Positions 52,033 to 61,506 of a stretch of 64,000 nt of DNA are shown piece by piece (within the stretch, counting starts at the first letter, position 1; each line of letters opens with the position of its first letter). Both the position numbers and the translations under genes were made by a program. Origin of the DNA: Moellerella sp963519845 (GTDB taxonomy: Bacteria; Pseudomonadota; Gammaproteobacteria; Enterobacterales; Enterobacteriaceae); contig CAUQNX010000006.1 in NCBI GenBank assembly GCA_963519845.1, positions 62,001-126,000 of the forward strand, given 5' to 3'. The notes beneath the pieces are model-generated. The model did no database searches, was not told the DNA's origin, and saw only the letters and a program-made list of their open reading frames with translations.

Positions 52033-53043
52033 ATGAAAATTCCTTTATATCATGTGAATTTCACCGATAAGCCATCGATTATTTTACAAAGTGAAGATTT
52101 TAAAGTTACCGCGTTTAAATATGCTTCGGGCGTTGAAGGACTAAGAGTAGAAAATAATAAAGGTTATGTGACCATTCTTCCTTTCTTAGGGCAAATGATT
52201 TGGGATGCCGAATTTTGTGGCCATAATCTGAAAATGGAAAATATGTTTTCAGAGCCTAAGTCCGTAAAAACTGTAATTGAAACTTACGGTTGTTTTGCTT
52301 TCCATTCAGGACTTATTAGTAATGGTTGTCCTTCGGCAGAAGATACTCATGCTTTGCATGGCGAAATGCCTTGCGCTTCGATGAATTCAGCTTGGCTTAC
52401 TCTCTCTGCGGATAAGATTGCGATTCAAGGTGAATATGAATATGTAATGGGTTTTGGTCATCATTATCTCGCTACGCCTGCTGTTACACTAGAAGCCAAT
52501 AGTTCACTTTTTGATATTGAGATGTCAGTAACTAATCTAGCCTCTGAGCCGATGCCGCTGCAATATATGTGTCATATGAATTATGCTTATGTCGATAATG
52601 CATTGCTAACGGAAAATATTCCCGCTGCCGCTATTAAATTGCGTGAATCTATTCCAGGACATGTGAAGCCAACTGAGCAGTGGTTAGCCTTTAATGAGTC
52701 GATTAAATCAGGGGCTGTTAAATTAAACGTTTTGGACCAGCCTGAAATGTGCGACCCAGAAATTGTGTTCTTTATGGATAATTTAGCGCAATACGCTGCC
52801 GAACCTGAATTCAAAATGACAGATCCTGATGGCGCTACTTTTGTGACTCGATTTAAATCTGCGGAATTAAATTATGCTACACGCTGGATCTTATATAATG
52901 GTTCACAAAAAGTAGGTGCGTTTGTTCTACCAGCAACCTGCCGACCTGAAGGTTTTTTGGCGGCCAAAGGTAATAATACATTAATTATGCTGGCTAAAAA
53001 TGAAACTCGCCATTTTAGGGTAACAACTGGTGTTGAAGAATAA
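52033..53043 (+). CDS. deoX: DeoX, DUF4432/aldose-1-epimerase-like protein
   Basis: 336 residues of a galactose-mutarotase-like fold protein (EGLRVENNKGYVTILPFLGQMIWDAEF; HGEMPCASMNSAW; CHMNYAYVDNA). DeoX of the Salmonella deoxyribose locus belongs to this family and its exact role is unsettled; deoxyribose mutarotation is plausible. The ATG at 52033 with TGGAG 7 bases upstream replaces the longer frame from 52006. It is followed by a strong terminator. Confidence 0.86.
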   Translation: MKIPLYHVNFTDKPSIILQSEDFKVTAFKYASGVEGLRVENNKGYVTILPFLGQMIWDAEFCGHNLKMENMFSEPKSVKTVIETYGCFAFHSGLISNGCPSAEDTHALHGEMPCASMNSAWLTLSADKIAIQGEYEYVMGFGHHYLATPAVTLEANSSLFDIEMSVTNLASEPMPLQYMCHMNYAYVDNALLTENIPAAAIKLRESIPGHVKPTEQWLAFNESIKSGAVKLNVLDQPEMCDPEIVFFMDNLAQYAAEPEFKMTDPDGATFVTRFKSAELNYATRWILYNGSQKVGAFVLPATCRPEGFLAAKGNNTLIMLAKNETRHFRVTTGVEE

Positions 53044-53074
53044 CAATAATAATTAAACTCCTATTTTGAGTATA

Positions 53075-53105
53075 AAGGATGGAAAAAATTAGCCATCCTT
53101 TTTTG
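53075..53105 (+). terminator. Intrinsic terminator of the deoKPX operon
   Basis: AAGGATGG and CCATCCTT pair perfectly around a 10-base loop and are followed by TTTTTT. Confidence 0.87.
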
Positions 53106-53153
53106 GCTGATAACCAAGATCAATACTCGCCAATATCAGGTTATTTAACGTTA

Positions 53154-53195
53154 CTACAATGTCATTAATAGACTAATCAATTAATGACATTGTAG
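53154..53195. repeat. Perfect 16-bp inverted repeat
   Basis: CTACAATGTCATTAAT (53154-53169) and ATTAATGACATTGTAG (53180-53195) flank a 10-base loop. No T-tract follows on either strand. Confidence 0.85.
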
Positions 53196-53388
53196 ATAAT
53201 AACTAATCGGCCCTTCTCTGCATTGAAACAGCCTGTTTTATAAAAAGCACCTAGAATTAGGTTAATTTTAACTTCTCTTATATCCTATATGAAAAGTTTT
53301 TATGCCATATTTTCATGCGCACTATTAATCTTGTACAGAACATAAAAATTGCTTAAAAAAAGATGTCATTATTTGGGAGCTGTATTGT

Positions 53389-54420
53389 ATGAATGAAGCA
53401 CTTATTGCTAAATATTCTATTGGTGCGGGTATTATTGCTGCGTGTTTTTTTGGCTACTTTGTCCTTCAGTTTCTAGCTGAACGGCGTAAAAAAAGAAAAA
53501 AACATGTCATTATTCATATTAGTCAGGCTGTCATTCTTTGCTCAATTGTGATTGTTGCGGGCCAATATGCTCAAATGGCGGTGGCTGATTTTAATATTCA
53601 CCTTATTACCGATAAACTGATCAATTTTGTTACTATCGCTTGTATCGTTATTATTCTACTGCGTAAATTATTTCAGCTAATCAATCGGCTAGAAAAAGCA
53701 CAGATTAAAAAAGGCAGTGATCCAACTTCTTCCCGTATTGTTTCTCGCGTATTTAAAGTTACTATCTTTGTCATTATTATGCTGCTATTTGGTGAGCACT
53801 TTGGTATGAGTCTATCTGGCTTAATGACCTTTGGTGGCATCGGTGGGATTGCTATTGGTATGGCCGGTAAAGATATTCTCAGTAACTTTTTTTCGGGAAT
53901 TATGCTCTATTTTGATCGGCCCTTTAATATCGGTGATTGGGTTCGTTCTCCCGATAGAAATATTGAAGGTACTGTCGTTGAAATTGGCTGGCGTATTACT
54001 AAAATCATGACCTTTGATCATCGACCCCTATATATTCCTAACTCAGTTTTTTCATCCATAAGTGTGGAAAATCCGGGCAGAATGACAAATCGTCGAATCG
54101 AAACGGAAATTGGTTTACGTTATGAAGATGCCGATAAAATTAGCGCTATTGTGAATGATATTAAGAGTATGTTGATACAGAATGAAAAAATAGATAGTGG
54201 ACAAACCATGCTGGTCTATTTTAATCAATTTGCTGATTCATCCTTAAATATTATGATCTACTGTTTTACTAAAACTACCGTATGGTCGGAGTGGTTGGAA
54301 GCACAGCAAGGGGTCTATTTAAGTGTGATAGAGATTGTTCATCGTCATGACGCTGATTTTGCCTTCCCATCTCAAACGCTTTATATGGATAAAAGCATTA
54401 ACCTGCCAGCAATGAGATAA
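53389..54420 (+). CDS. ynaI: MscS-family mechanosensitive channel (YnaI type)
   Basis: 343 residues, the same length as E. coli YnaI. About five N-terminal membrane helices lead to the pore-lining segment FGGIGGIAIGMAGKDILSNFFSG, followed by the beta domain (RPFNIGDWVRSP...EGTVVEIGWRITKI) and the C-terminal domain. It releases solutes on hypo-osmotic shock. It stands alone, with its own ribosome binding site (GGGAG). Confidence 0.9.
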   Translation: MNEALIAKYSIGAGIIAACFFGYFVLQFLAERRKKRKKHVIIHISQAVILCSIVIVAGQYAQMAVADFNIHLITDKLINFVTIACIVIILLRKLFQLINRLEKAQIKKGSDPTSSRIVSRVFKVTIFVIIMLLFGEHFGMSLSGLMTFGGIGGIAIGMAGKDILSNFFSGIMLYFDRPFNIGDWVRSPDRNIEGTVVEIGWRITKIMTFDHRPLYIPNSVFSSISVENPGRMTNRRIETEIGLRYEDADKISAIVNDIKSMLIQNEKIDSGQTMLVYFNQFADSSLNIMIYCFTKTTVWSEWLEAQQGVYLSVIEIVHRHDADFAFPSQTLYMDKSINLPAMR

Positions 54421-54426
54421 ATATTT

Positions 54427-54495
54427 GATTGATTATGCGATAAATAAAGAATAATTAGTCATAAGTTATTCAGAAAAATATTGCGATAATCAATC
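54427..54495. repeat. 10-bp inverted repeat before the ornithine decarboxylase gene
   Basis: GATTGATTAT (54427-54436) and ATAATCAATC (54486-54495) are perfect complements 49 bases apart. They may end the MscS transcript or form part of a leader structure; the function is not clear. Confidence 0.5.
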
Positions 54496-54645
54496 ATTAT
54501 TATTGTTAATATTCATTTGGTTAGATTGGTTTTGTTTTTATAATTGAATTATTTGCATGATCTGCATAATTTGACAATTCCAATCTTTCTAATGATCAAG
54601 TATATTGACGCCAAATTTCCCCAGTCAACGAAGAGCCTAAATGTA

Positions 54646-56814
54646 ATGAACAAAATGAATGTGGCCTGTAGCCAAGGCGTTGCTACGTACTTTGTTAGCC
54701 AATTAAACATCATTGATATCGCAGATGCCCAATTAACGGAGATCTCGGCGGTTGTTCTTTCACTTGCAGATGCAGTATCTGGGGAATGGGAGCGAATAAG
54801 CCAAACGGGTTTTCATATTCCTGTTTTTATCCTTCTTCAGTCCAATGAAATTGTTGCTGATGAAATGGCGCTCACAGCAGCTGGATTATTGGTTGCAGAC
54901 ACTCAATTAGCTTTAGTTCAGGGGCAGTCCATTGAGCAGGCTGCCGAAGCTTATAAAGCACAATTATTGCCACCTTTTTTTGCTCGAATGACTGACTATG
55001 AAGCGCAGCAAAATATTACTTTTGCTTGCCCTGGTCATCAAGGTGGTGAATTTTTCCGTCGTCATCCGGTGGGTGAGCAATTTTTCCAATATTTTGGCGA
55101 GAAATTATTCCACTCTGATCTCTGTAATGCAGATGTGGCGATGGGGGATTTATTGATCCACGAGGGCGCGGCCAAAGAAGCACAAAAATTTGCGGCAAAA
55201 GTCTTTAATGCGGATAAAACCTACTTTGTGCTCAATGGCACTTCATCCTCAAATAAGGTGGTACTCAATGCCTTGCTGGCGCCCGGTGATCTGGTGTTGT
55301 TCGATCGTAACAACCATAAATCAAACCATCATGGCGCACTGTTTCAGGCAGGAGCGACGCCCGTTTATTTAGAAACCGCGCGTAACCCTTTTGGTTTTAT
55401 CGGCGGAATTGATGCTCATTGCTTTACTGAAGCTTATTTACGCCAAGCTGTTGCTGAGGTTATGCCAGAGAAACAGCATGATGTAAGACCATTTCGTTTA
55501 GCGGTGATCCAACTGGGAACCTATGATGGCACTGTTTATAATGCTAAGCAGGTCGTCGATAAAATTGGTCATCTATGTGATTATATCCTGTTCGATTCAG
55601 CTTGGGTGGGATATGAGCAATTTATTCCGATGATGCGCCAATGTTCACCATTATTGCTCGAATTAACGGAAGATTCACCGGGCATTCTGGTAACTCAATC
55701 TGTGCATAAACAGCTAGCTGGATTCTCTCAAACCTCGCAAATTCATAAGAAAGATCATCATTTAAGAGGCCAAGATCGCTATGTTTCGCATAAACGGATT
55801 AATAATTCTTTTATGATGCATGCGTCCACCAGTCCATTCTATCCACTTTTTGCGGCGTTAGATGTTAATGCAAAAATGCATGCGGGTAAGAGTGGTCAAT
55901 ATATGTGGATGACTTGCGTTAAATTAGGGATTGAGGTCAGAAAAGAGATTTTACAGCGCTGTCGCTATCTTAAAACTTTTATTCCTGAAAGGGTTGATGG
56001 CCAGTTATGGCAGCAATATGATACTGATATCATTGCACAAGATCAGCGCTTTTTTAATTTTATTCCCGGCGAGCGCTGGCATGCGTTTGAAGGTTATGCT
56101 GACAATCAATATTTTGTTGATCCTTGCAAATTGATGCTAACCACACCTGGCATCGATGCCGAAAGTGGTGAATATGAAAAATTTGGCGTTCCTGCCACTA
56201 TCTTAGCTAACTATCTGCGTGAACATGGCGTGATCCCAGAAAAATGCGATTTAAATTCTATTTTATTTTTATTGACTCCAGCAGAAAGTCAGCAAAAACT
56301 TGAGCAGCTGGTCAAACTTCTTGAACGCTTTGAGCAGTTACTGGATGAAGATGCATTATTACAGGACGTATTACCGGCAATTTATCGTCGCTATCAACAG
56401 CGTTATCAAGGCTATACATTACGCCGTTTATGTCAGGAAATGCATGATCTAAGCGTTCAATATAATATTAAGCAGTTACAGAAAGAGATGTTCCGTCGAG
56501 CGCATTTCCCACAAGTGGTGATGAACTCACAACAAGCACATTATGAATTTATTCGCGGTAATGTTGAGTTGAAACCTTTAGCTGAGCTTAAAGGATGCAT
56601 TGCGGCTGAAGGAGCATTACCTTATCCACCAGGAGTATTATGTGTGGTACCTGGTGAAGTTTGGGGTGGTGCAGTGTGGCGTTATTTCCAAGCACTAGAA
56701 GTAGGTATTAACCAACTACCGGGATTTGCGCCTGAACTACAAGGCGTATATTTGCAAAAGAATAGTGATGGAAGCAGAAGTGTTTATGCGCATGTTTTGA
56801 AAAATGCGAAGTAA
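54646..56814 (+). CDS. speF: Ornithine decarboxylase (SpeF/SpeC family)
   Basis: About 722-residue PLP enzyme making putrescine from ornithine. An N-terminal receiver-like wing domain is followed by the PLP domain with FACPGHQGGEFFRRHP, NGTSSSNKVV, FDRNNHKSNHH and the PLP Lys in TQSVHKQLAG. The frame extends to a TTG at 54544, but the ATG at 54646 aligns with family N-termini (MNKMNVA against MKSMNIA of SpeC). Central segments resemble inducible SpeF more, while the N-terminus resembles SpeC, so the symbol is provisional. No potE antiporter gene follows. Confidence 0.9.
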   Translation: MNKMNVACSQGVATYFVSQLNIIDIADAQLTEISAVVLSLADAVSGEWERISQTGFHIPVFILLQSNEIVADEMALTAAGLLVADTQLALVQGQSIEQAAEAYKAQLLPPFFARMTDYEAQQNITFACPGHQGGEFFRRHPVGEQFFQYFGEKLFHSDLCNADVAMGDLLIHEGAAKEAQKFAAKVFNADKTYFVLNGTSSSNKVVLNALLAPGDLVLFDRNNHKSNHHGALFQAGATPVYLETARNPFGFIGGIDAHCFTEAYLRQAVAEVMPEKQHDVRPFRLAVIQLGTYDGTVYNAKQVVDKIGHLCDYILFDSAWVGYEQFIPMMRQCSPLLLELTEDSPGILVTQSVHKQLAGFSQTSQIHKKDHHLRGQDRYVSHKRINNSFMMHASTSPFYPLFAALDVNAKMHAGKSGQYMWMTCVKLGIEVRKEILQRCRYLKTFIPERVDGQLWQQYDTDIIAQDQRFFNFIPGERWHAFEGYADNQYFVDPCKLMLTTPGIDAESGEYEKFGVPATILANYLREHGVIPEKCDLNSILFLLTPAESQQKLEQLVKLLERFEQLLDEDALLQDVLPAIYRRYQQRYQGYTLRRLCQEMHDLSVQYNIKQLQKEMFRRAHFPQVVMNSQQAHYEFIRGNVELKPLAELKGCIAAEGALPYPPGVLCVVPGEVWGGAVWRYFQALEVGINQLPGFAPELQGVYLQKNSDGSRSVYAHVLKNAK

Positions 56815-56847
56815 TCAAAACTAGCCAAAAATCATTAGGAGGTAAAC

Positions 56848-57324
56848 ATGGATCAAACAAAGGATACATTAAGCTATGAGCAATTAATTGAGCGGGCAAT
56901 GAATTCCGTACAGTTAAAAAATCAAATGCATTCTGATACATGGAAGATAGATCAAGCAGATTGGTCGGTTGATCAAGATGATGGAATTATTGTGTTTGAA
57001 TCTCCTGAGCAGCTCCTTGTTACCGCCCCTGTACAGATTATTGGTACTTATGATCAAAGGGAAGGCAGCTGGATGTGGTCATGGGCGAATTCATCAATAG
57101 ATCCAAATTTAACACATGAAGCAAAATCTGTTCTAGCTTATGGTGAGCGCAAAAATATTGCGCAACTACAGGAGTCAAAAAGTTTAATGTCTGAGTATCA
57201 AGCTTGGGAATTAACCGCATTGGCTTGCGAACTCAATGAACAGCAGGGCGTTTATCGTGGTTCAGCAGGTACTACTTTGATCTATATGACCTTTGGTGCT
57301 ATTAGTTTAAAACAGAAAGAATAA
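56848..57324 (+). CDS. DUF6882-like cytoplasmic protein
   Basis: 158 residues, soluble, acidic, with SWMWSWANSSIDP near the middle, the most recognisable element of the DUF6882 family. No catalytic motif is apparent. AGGAGG precedes the ATG, 33 bases after the ornithine decarboxylase gene, so it may be co-transcribed. Function unknown. Confidence 0.75.
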   Translation: MDQTKDTLSYEQLIERAMNSVQLKNQMHSDTWKIDQADWSVDQDDGIIVFESPEQLLVTAPVQIIGTYDQREGSWMWSWANSSIDPNLTHEAKSVLAYGERKNIAQLQESKSLMSEYQAWELTALACELNEQQGVYRGSAGTTLIYMTFGAISLKQKE

Positions 57325-57331
57325 TAAATAG

Positions 57332-57358
57332 AAGGGACATTCTCTCTGTTTGTCCCTT
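57332..57358 (+). terminator. Terminator after the DUF6882-like gene
   Basis: AAGGGACA and TGTCCCTT form a perfect 8-bp stem with an 11-base loop, followed by AT-rich sequence but only a short T-run. Confidence 0.6.
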
Positions 57359-57574
57359 AAAATTAATTACTTACAGCTGATAATTATTTTCAATTTCTCT
57401 CTACGAATTATCCAGAACTTATCTAATAAAATAATCTAGTAACCAATCAGTAAATATTATTTATCTTTATTACTAATTAGTTTGAACCTACTAGTTGGTA
57501 GTTTTTATGGATCATGAATTAACAACTCTATTACAGATAACGAATCAAGCCATCTGCTCGCCATCTTCTCTCTA

Positions 57575-57583
57575 TGCTATACT
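57575..57583 (+). promoter_or_regulatory. Extended -10 promoter element of dusA
   Basis: TGCTATACT is an extended -10 (TGnTATACT) about 100 bases before dusA; a -35 is not evident. Confidence 0.5.
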
Positions 57584-57684
57584 GCGTCATTACCTCAATA
57601 AGGCCATTTTTCAGTTCCATTTCTAATTTATAGAGGGAACTATTGAGGTGCCGATAAAGCCAAAACTGACCAACGCGGATTAAC

Positions 57685-58719
57685 ATGCACGAAATTATAC
57701 CAAACGAAAAAAAAACAGAAAGCCAGATAAAACAATCCATGAGCGGCTATAACAACCTAAACCGTGTTTCCGTTGCACCCATGTTGGATTGGACAGATCG
57801 CCACTGTCGCTATTTCCATCGAATGCTAACTAAAAATACCTTGCTCTATACCGAGATGGTGACCACGGGAGCGATCATTCATGGCAAAGGCAATTATTTG
57901 GCCTATAGCGATGAGGAACATCCGATTGCGCTTCAGTTAGGCGGTAGTGATCCACAAGCGTTGGCGCAATGTGCGAAGTTAGCGCAAGAACGTGGCTATG
58001 ATGAAGTGAATCTGAATGTTGGCTGTCCCTCTGATCGGGTACAGAATGGTCGTTTTGGTGCCTGCTTAATGGCCGATGCTCAGCTGGTTGCTGACTGTGT
58101 TAAAGCGATGCAAGATAGTGCATCAATTCCAATTACGGTGAAAACGCGTATTGGTATTGATGAGTTAGATAGTTATGAATTTTTGTGCGATTTTATTGAT
58201 ACCGTATCAACGAAAAGTGATTGCGAGATGTTTATCATTCATGCGCGCAAAGCTTGGTTATCGGGGTTGAGTCCAAAAGAGAATCGCGAAATTCCGCCGC
58301 TGGATTATCCGCGTGTTTATCAGTTAAAACGCGATTTTCCCCATTTAACGTTGGCGATTAATGGCGGTATTAAAACCCTTGAAGAGGCGCAATTACATTT
58401 GCAACATCTTGATGGCGTTATGATTGGACGTGAGGCTTATCAAAATCCATCTATATTGACGCAAGTTGATAATTTGCTATTTGATTCTGCTATGCCTGTG
58501 ACTGACGGTATTAGTGCGGTCAGACAGATGTATGCATATATTGAAGACGAGCTCTCAAAAGGGGCTTATTTAGGCCATATCACGCGCCATATGTTGGGGA
58601 TTTTCCAAGGAATACCGGGCGCGCGTCAGTGGCGTCGTCATCTGAGCGAAAATGCACATAAACAAGGGGCAGATCTTGCGGTAGTTGAGCAAGCGTTGAC
58701 TTTTGTAACTCGTGATTAA
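57685..58719 (+). CDS. dusA: tRNA-dihydrouridine synthase A
   Basis: 344-residue FMN enzyme reducing U20/U20a of tRNA. It has SVAPMLDWTDRHCRYFHR, the catalytic Cys in NLNVGCPSDRVQNGRFGACLM, and FIIHARKAWLSGLSPKENRE, closely matching E. coli DusA along its length. The first ATG (57685) has GCGGA before it and gives the E. coli length; an internal ATG at 57739 would lose 18 residues. It converges with qor, as in E. coli. Confidence 0.96.
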   Translation: MHEIIPNEKKTESQIKQSMSGYNNLNRVSVAPMLDWTDRHCRYFHRMLTKNTLLYTEMVTTGAIIHGKGNYLAYSDEEHPIALQLGGSDPQALAQCAKLAQERGYDEVNLNVGCPSDRVQNGRFGACLMADAQLVADCVKAMQDSASIPITVKTRIGIDELDSYEFLCDFIDTVSTKSDCEMFIIHARKAWLSGLSPKENREIPPLDYPRVYQLKRDFPHLTLAINGGIKTLEEAQLHLQHLDGVMIGREAYQNPSILTQVDNLLFDSAMPVTDGISAVRQMYAYIEDELSKGAYLGHITRHMLGIFQGIPGARQWRRHLSENAHKQGADLAVVEQALTFVTRD

Positions 58720-58752
58720 TTATTCGCTTATCGATCTAATCTGATAATAGCA

Positions 58753-58788
58753 GGATCTCTCCGCCGTCGCTTTGAGGCAGTGAGATCC
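58753..58788. terminator. Bidirectional hairpin between dusA and qor
   Basis: GGATCTC and GAGATCC (7 bp) enclose an inner GCC/GGC pairing; it sits between two converging genes. No long T-tract. Confidence 0.55.
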
Positions 58789-58806
58789 AATTTAAGCGAT
58801 AAGATC

Positions 58807-59790
58807 TTAGGGGATCAGTAAACTTGAGCCCTGAGTTTTACGCTGTTCAAGTATTTGATGTACTTTGGCAGCGTCTTTTAGTGCAAATTGCTGTTGTGCT
58901 GGCACACTAACATCAATTTTACCCGCTAGGATCATATCAAAGAGTGCATTACTCGCTTGTTCTAACTCTTTTCTATTGGTGACATAACCGAATAAAGAAG
59001 GGCGCGTAACATAGAGTGAGCCTTTTTTATTTAAGATCCCTAAATCAACATCAGTGACAGGTCCTGATGCGTTGCCGAAACTCACCATCAGTCCTCTGCG
59101 TTTCAAGCAATCGAGTGAATCGAGCCAAGTGGATTTGCCCACTGAGTCATAAACAACATTCACTTTTTCACCGGCCGTTAGTTCAAGAACACGTTCAGCG
59201 ATATTTTCAGTTTGATAATTAATCACTTCCCATGCGCCAGCCGCTTTTGCACGCGCCATTTTTTCTGCTGAGCCCGCTGTACCTATCATTTTGCCACCGA
59301 TGGCTTTAGCCCACTGGCTTGCGATCAGACCAACTCCGCCAGCGGCAGCATGGAATAAGAATATCTCATCTTTTTTGACTTGATAAGTTTGATTGAGCAG
59401 ATAATAAACGGTCATACCCTTAAGAAAACTGGCGGCGGCTTGTTCGAATGAGATACCACTCGGCAGTCGTGCAACCAGATTTTCAGGCACATTATGCACT
59501 TCACTGTAAGCACCAAGCGGCGCTTGCGCATAAACAACGCGATCACCGGGATTGAAAGCCGTAACATGAGCGCCCGTTTTAATGACTACGCCAGCCGCTT
59601 CAGTTCCTAGGCTACTTGGAAATTGGGCGACAGGATAAAGACCACTGCGTACATAGGTATCGATATAATTAACGCCTATGGCATGATTTTCGATTTGAAT
59701 TTCATTTGGGCCTAGAGGCTTAGGGGTGAAATCACAGTAGGATAAGACTTCTGGACCACCATATTCAGTAAATTCTATACGTTTAGGCAT
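58807..59790 (-). CDS. qor: Quinone oxidoreductase (NADPH), zeta-crystallin type
   Basis: 327-residue medium-chain reductase of the zinc-free QOR branch, with the same length as E. coli Qor. It has the start RIEFTEYGGPEVL, GVNYIDTYVRSGLYP, and the NADPH motif AAAGGVGLIASQWAKAIG. AGGAGAG precedes the ATG. Its place between dusA and dnaB matches the enterobacterial order. Confidence 0.95.
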   Translation of the reverse strand: MPKRIEFTEYGGPEVLSYCDFTPKPLGPNEIQIENHAIGVNYIDTYVRSGLYPVAQFPSSLGTEAAGVVIKTGAHVTAFNPGDRVVYAQAPLGAYSEVHNVPENLVARLPSGISFEQAAASFLKGMTVYYLLNQTYQVKKDEIFLFHAAAGGVGLIASQWAKAIGGKMIGTAGSAEKMARAKAAGAWEVINYQTENIAERVLELTAGEKVNVVYDSVGKSTWLDSLDCLKRRGLMVSFGNASGPVTDVDLGILNKKGSLYVTRPSLFGYVTNRKELEQASNALFDMILAGKIDVSVPAQQQFALKDAAKVHQILEQRKTQGSSLLIP

Positions 59791-59992
59791 GCTGCTCTCC
59801 TGAGAAAGAATGTTATCTGTATTAACCTTTCCAATATGATAGCAATAAATCGAATAGGTTATCTTTTTTCTTCTTCAATATGGAATCAGTTGTAGTTAAT
59901 TAACATTTCTATCAATAGAAAGTGCATCCCTTATAAGCTGAGATTAGCGTATACTATTGCGCTGGAAATAGGTTGAGATGCGGATAAAAATT

Positions 59993-61402
59993 ATGGCTAA
60001 AAAATACCCTTCAGATCGTTCGATGAATGGACCGAGAGACCAGCAGATGGAAGGGCTGAAAATGCCGCCTCACTCTCTGGAAGCTGAGCAGTCGGTGCTT
60101 GGGGGGTTGATGCTGGATAATGAACGCTGGGATACCGTCTCAGAGCGTGTTACTCAAGCAGATTTTTTCAGTCGACCACATCGAACAATTTTTGGTGAAA
60201 TGCAGCGTTTGCTGGAACTCGGCAATCCGATCGATCTGATCACTCTATCCGAATCATTGGAGCAGCGAAGTGAATTAGATAGCGTCGGTGGTTTTGCTTA
60301 TTTAGCTGAGTTATCAAAAAATACGCCCAGCGCTGCCAATATCAATGCTTATGCAGATATTGTGCGTGAGCGCGCTGTCGTCAGAGATATGATCTCAGTG
60401 GCGAATGAAATCGCTGATGCAGGTTATGATCCTCAAGGTCGAAGCAGTGAAGATTTATTGGATCTGGCAGAGTCTAAAGTTTTCCAAATCGCCGAGTCGC
60501 GAGCGAATAAAGAAGATGGTCCTAAGGGCATCGAGGCGATTTTAGCGGAAACCGTCGAAAAAATTGAGCAGCTTTATCAGCAGCCTCATGATGGTGTGAC
60601 CGGCGTTTCATCCGGCTATCAGGATCTGGATAAAAAGACCGCAGGATTGCAAAAATCAGATTTAATTATCGTCGCAGCGCGTCCATCAATGGGTAAAACC
60701 ACCTTTGCGATGAACCTCTGTGAAAATGCGGCGATGACAGAAGATAAACCGGTCTTAATTTTCAGTCTTGAGATGCCCGGCAACCAAATCATGATGCGTA
60801 TGCTAGCTTCACTTTCTCGCGTCGATCAGACCCGTATTCGTACCGGACAGCTCGATGATGAGGATTGGGCGCGGATCTCCAGCACGATGGGGATCTTGAT
60901 GGAAAAACGCAATATGTATATCGATGATTCATCAGGATTAACACCCACGGAAGTTCGTTCACGGGCGCGTCGTATTTATCGTGAACATGGGGGGCTGAGC
61001 CTGATCATGATCGATTACCTTCAATTAATGCGCGTGCCTGCGCTATCGGATAATCGAACATTGGAAATTGCTGAAATTTCTCGCTCCTTGAAAGCGCTGG
61101 CCAAAGAGTTACAAGTTCCCGTGGTGGCGCTTTCTCAGCTCAACCGTAGTCTTGAGCAGCGTGCAGATAAACGCCCTGTTAACTCAGATTTACGTGAATC
61201 CGGTTCTATCGAGCAAGATGCTGACTTAATTATGTTTATTTACCGTGACGAGGTTTACCATGAAGGCAGCGAGCTAAAAGGCGTTGCGGAGATTATTCTC
61301 GGTAAACAACGTAATGGTCCTATTGGTACAGTGCGACTAACCTTTAATGGCCAATGGTCCCGATTCGATAACTATCTGGGCCCAGCGTACAGCGAAGAGT
61401 AA
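59993..61402 (+). CDS. dnaB: Replicative DNA helicase DnaB
   Basis: 469 residues from the ATG at 59993 (an ATG five codons earlier is possible). The N-terminal DnaG-interaction domain starts at PPHSLEAEQSVLGGLMLDNERWD. The RecA-like ATPase has Walker A ARPSMGKTTFAMN, Walker B-region LIMIDYLQLMRVP and the arginine-finger region RDEVYHEGSELKG...GKQRNGPIGTV. It is very close to E. coli DnaB. A TATACT at 59950-59955 is a possible -10. Confidence 0.97.
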   Translation: MAKKYPSDRSMNGPRDQQMEGLKMPPHSLEAEQSVLGGLMLDNERWDTVSERVTQADFFSRPHRTIFGEMQRLLELGNPIDLITLSESLEQRSELDSVGGFAYLAELSKNTPSAANINAYADIVRERAVVRDMISVANEIADAGYDPQGRSSEDLLDLAESKVFQIAESRANKEDGPKGIEAILAETVEKIEQLYQQPHDGVTGVSSGYQDLDKKTAGLQKSDLIIVAARPSMGKTTFAMNLCENAAMTEDKPVLIFSLEMPGNQIMMRMLASLSRVDQTRIRTGQLDDEDWARISSTMGILMEKRNMYIDDSSGLTPTEVRSRARRIYREHGGLSLIMIDYLQLMRVPALSDNRTLEIAEISRSLKALAKELQVPVVALSQLNRSLEQRADKRPVNSDLRESGSIEQDADLIMFIYRDEVYHEGSELKGVAEIILGKQRNGPIGTVRLTFNGQWSRFDNYLGPAYSEE

Positions 61403-61418
61403 TTCTTTAATCAAAATC

Positions 61419-61486
61419 TGTTATATTTTAAGTTGCAGGTGCGTCACTGTACGCATTTTCCTGCATCTTGACTTATTTTTGGCCTA
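61419..61486. repeat. Short palindromic repeat between dnaB and alr
   Basis: TTATATTTTAAGTTGCAGG and CCTGCATCTTGACTTATTTTT are inverted around a GTGCGTCACTGTACGCA stem. It looks like a shortened relative of the repeat at 50456-50612, and its hairpin plus T-run may act as a terminator. Confidence 0.6.
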
Positions 61487-61506
61487 AAAAATTAACGAGG
61501 ATAATA

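Larger units (their letters stand above)
53044..53388. other. Intergenic region after deoX
   Basis: 345 bases with no gene: the deoX terminator (53075-53105), a perfect 16-bp inverted repeat (53154-53195) and an AT-rich stretch that should hold the promoter of the MscS-type gene. Confidence 0.55.
57325..57684. other. Intergenic region before dusA
   Basis: 360 bases without a gene. It holds a terminator hairpin (57332-57358) and the likely dusA promoter with an extended -10 at 57575-57583. The rest is AT-rich and featureless. Confidence 0.5.
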
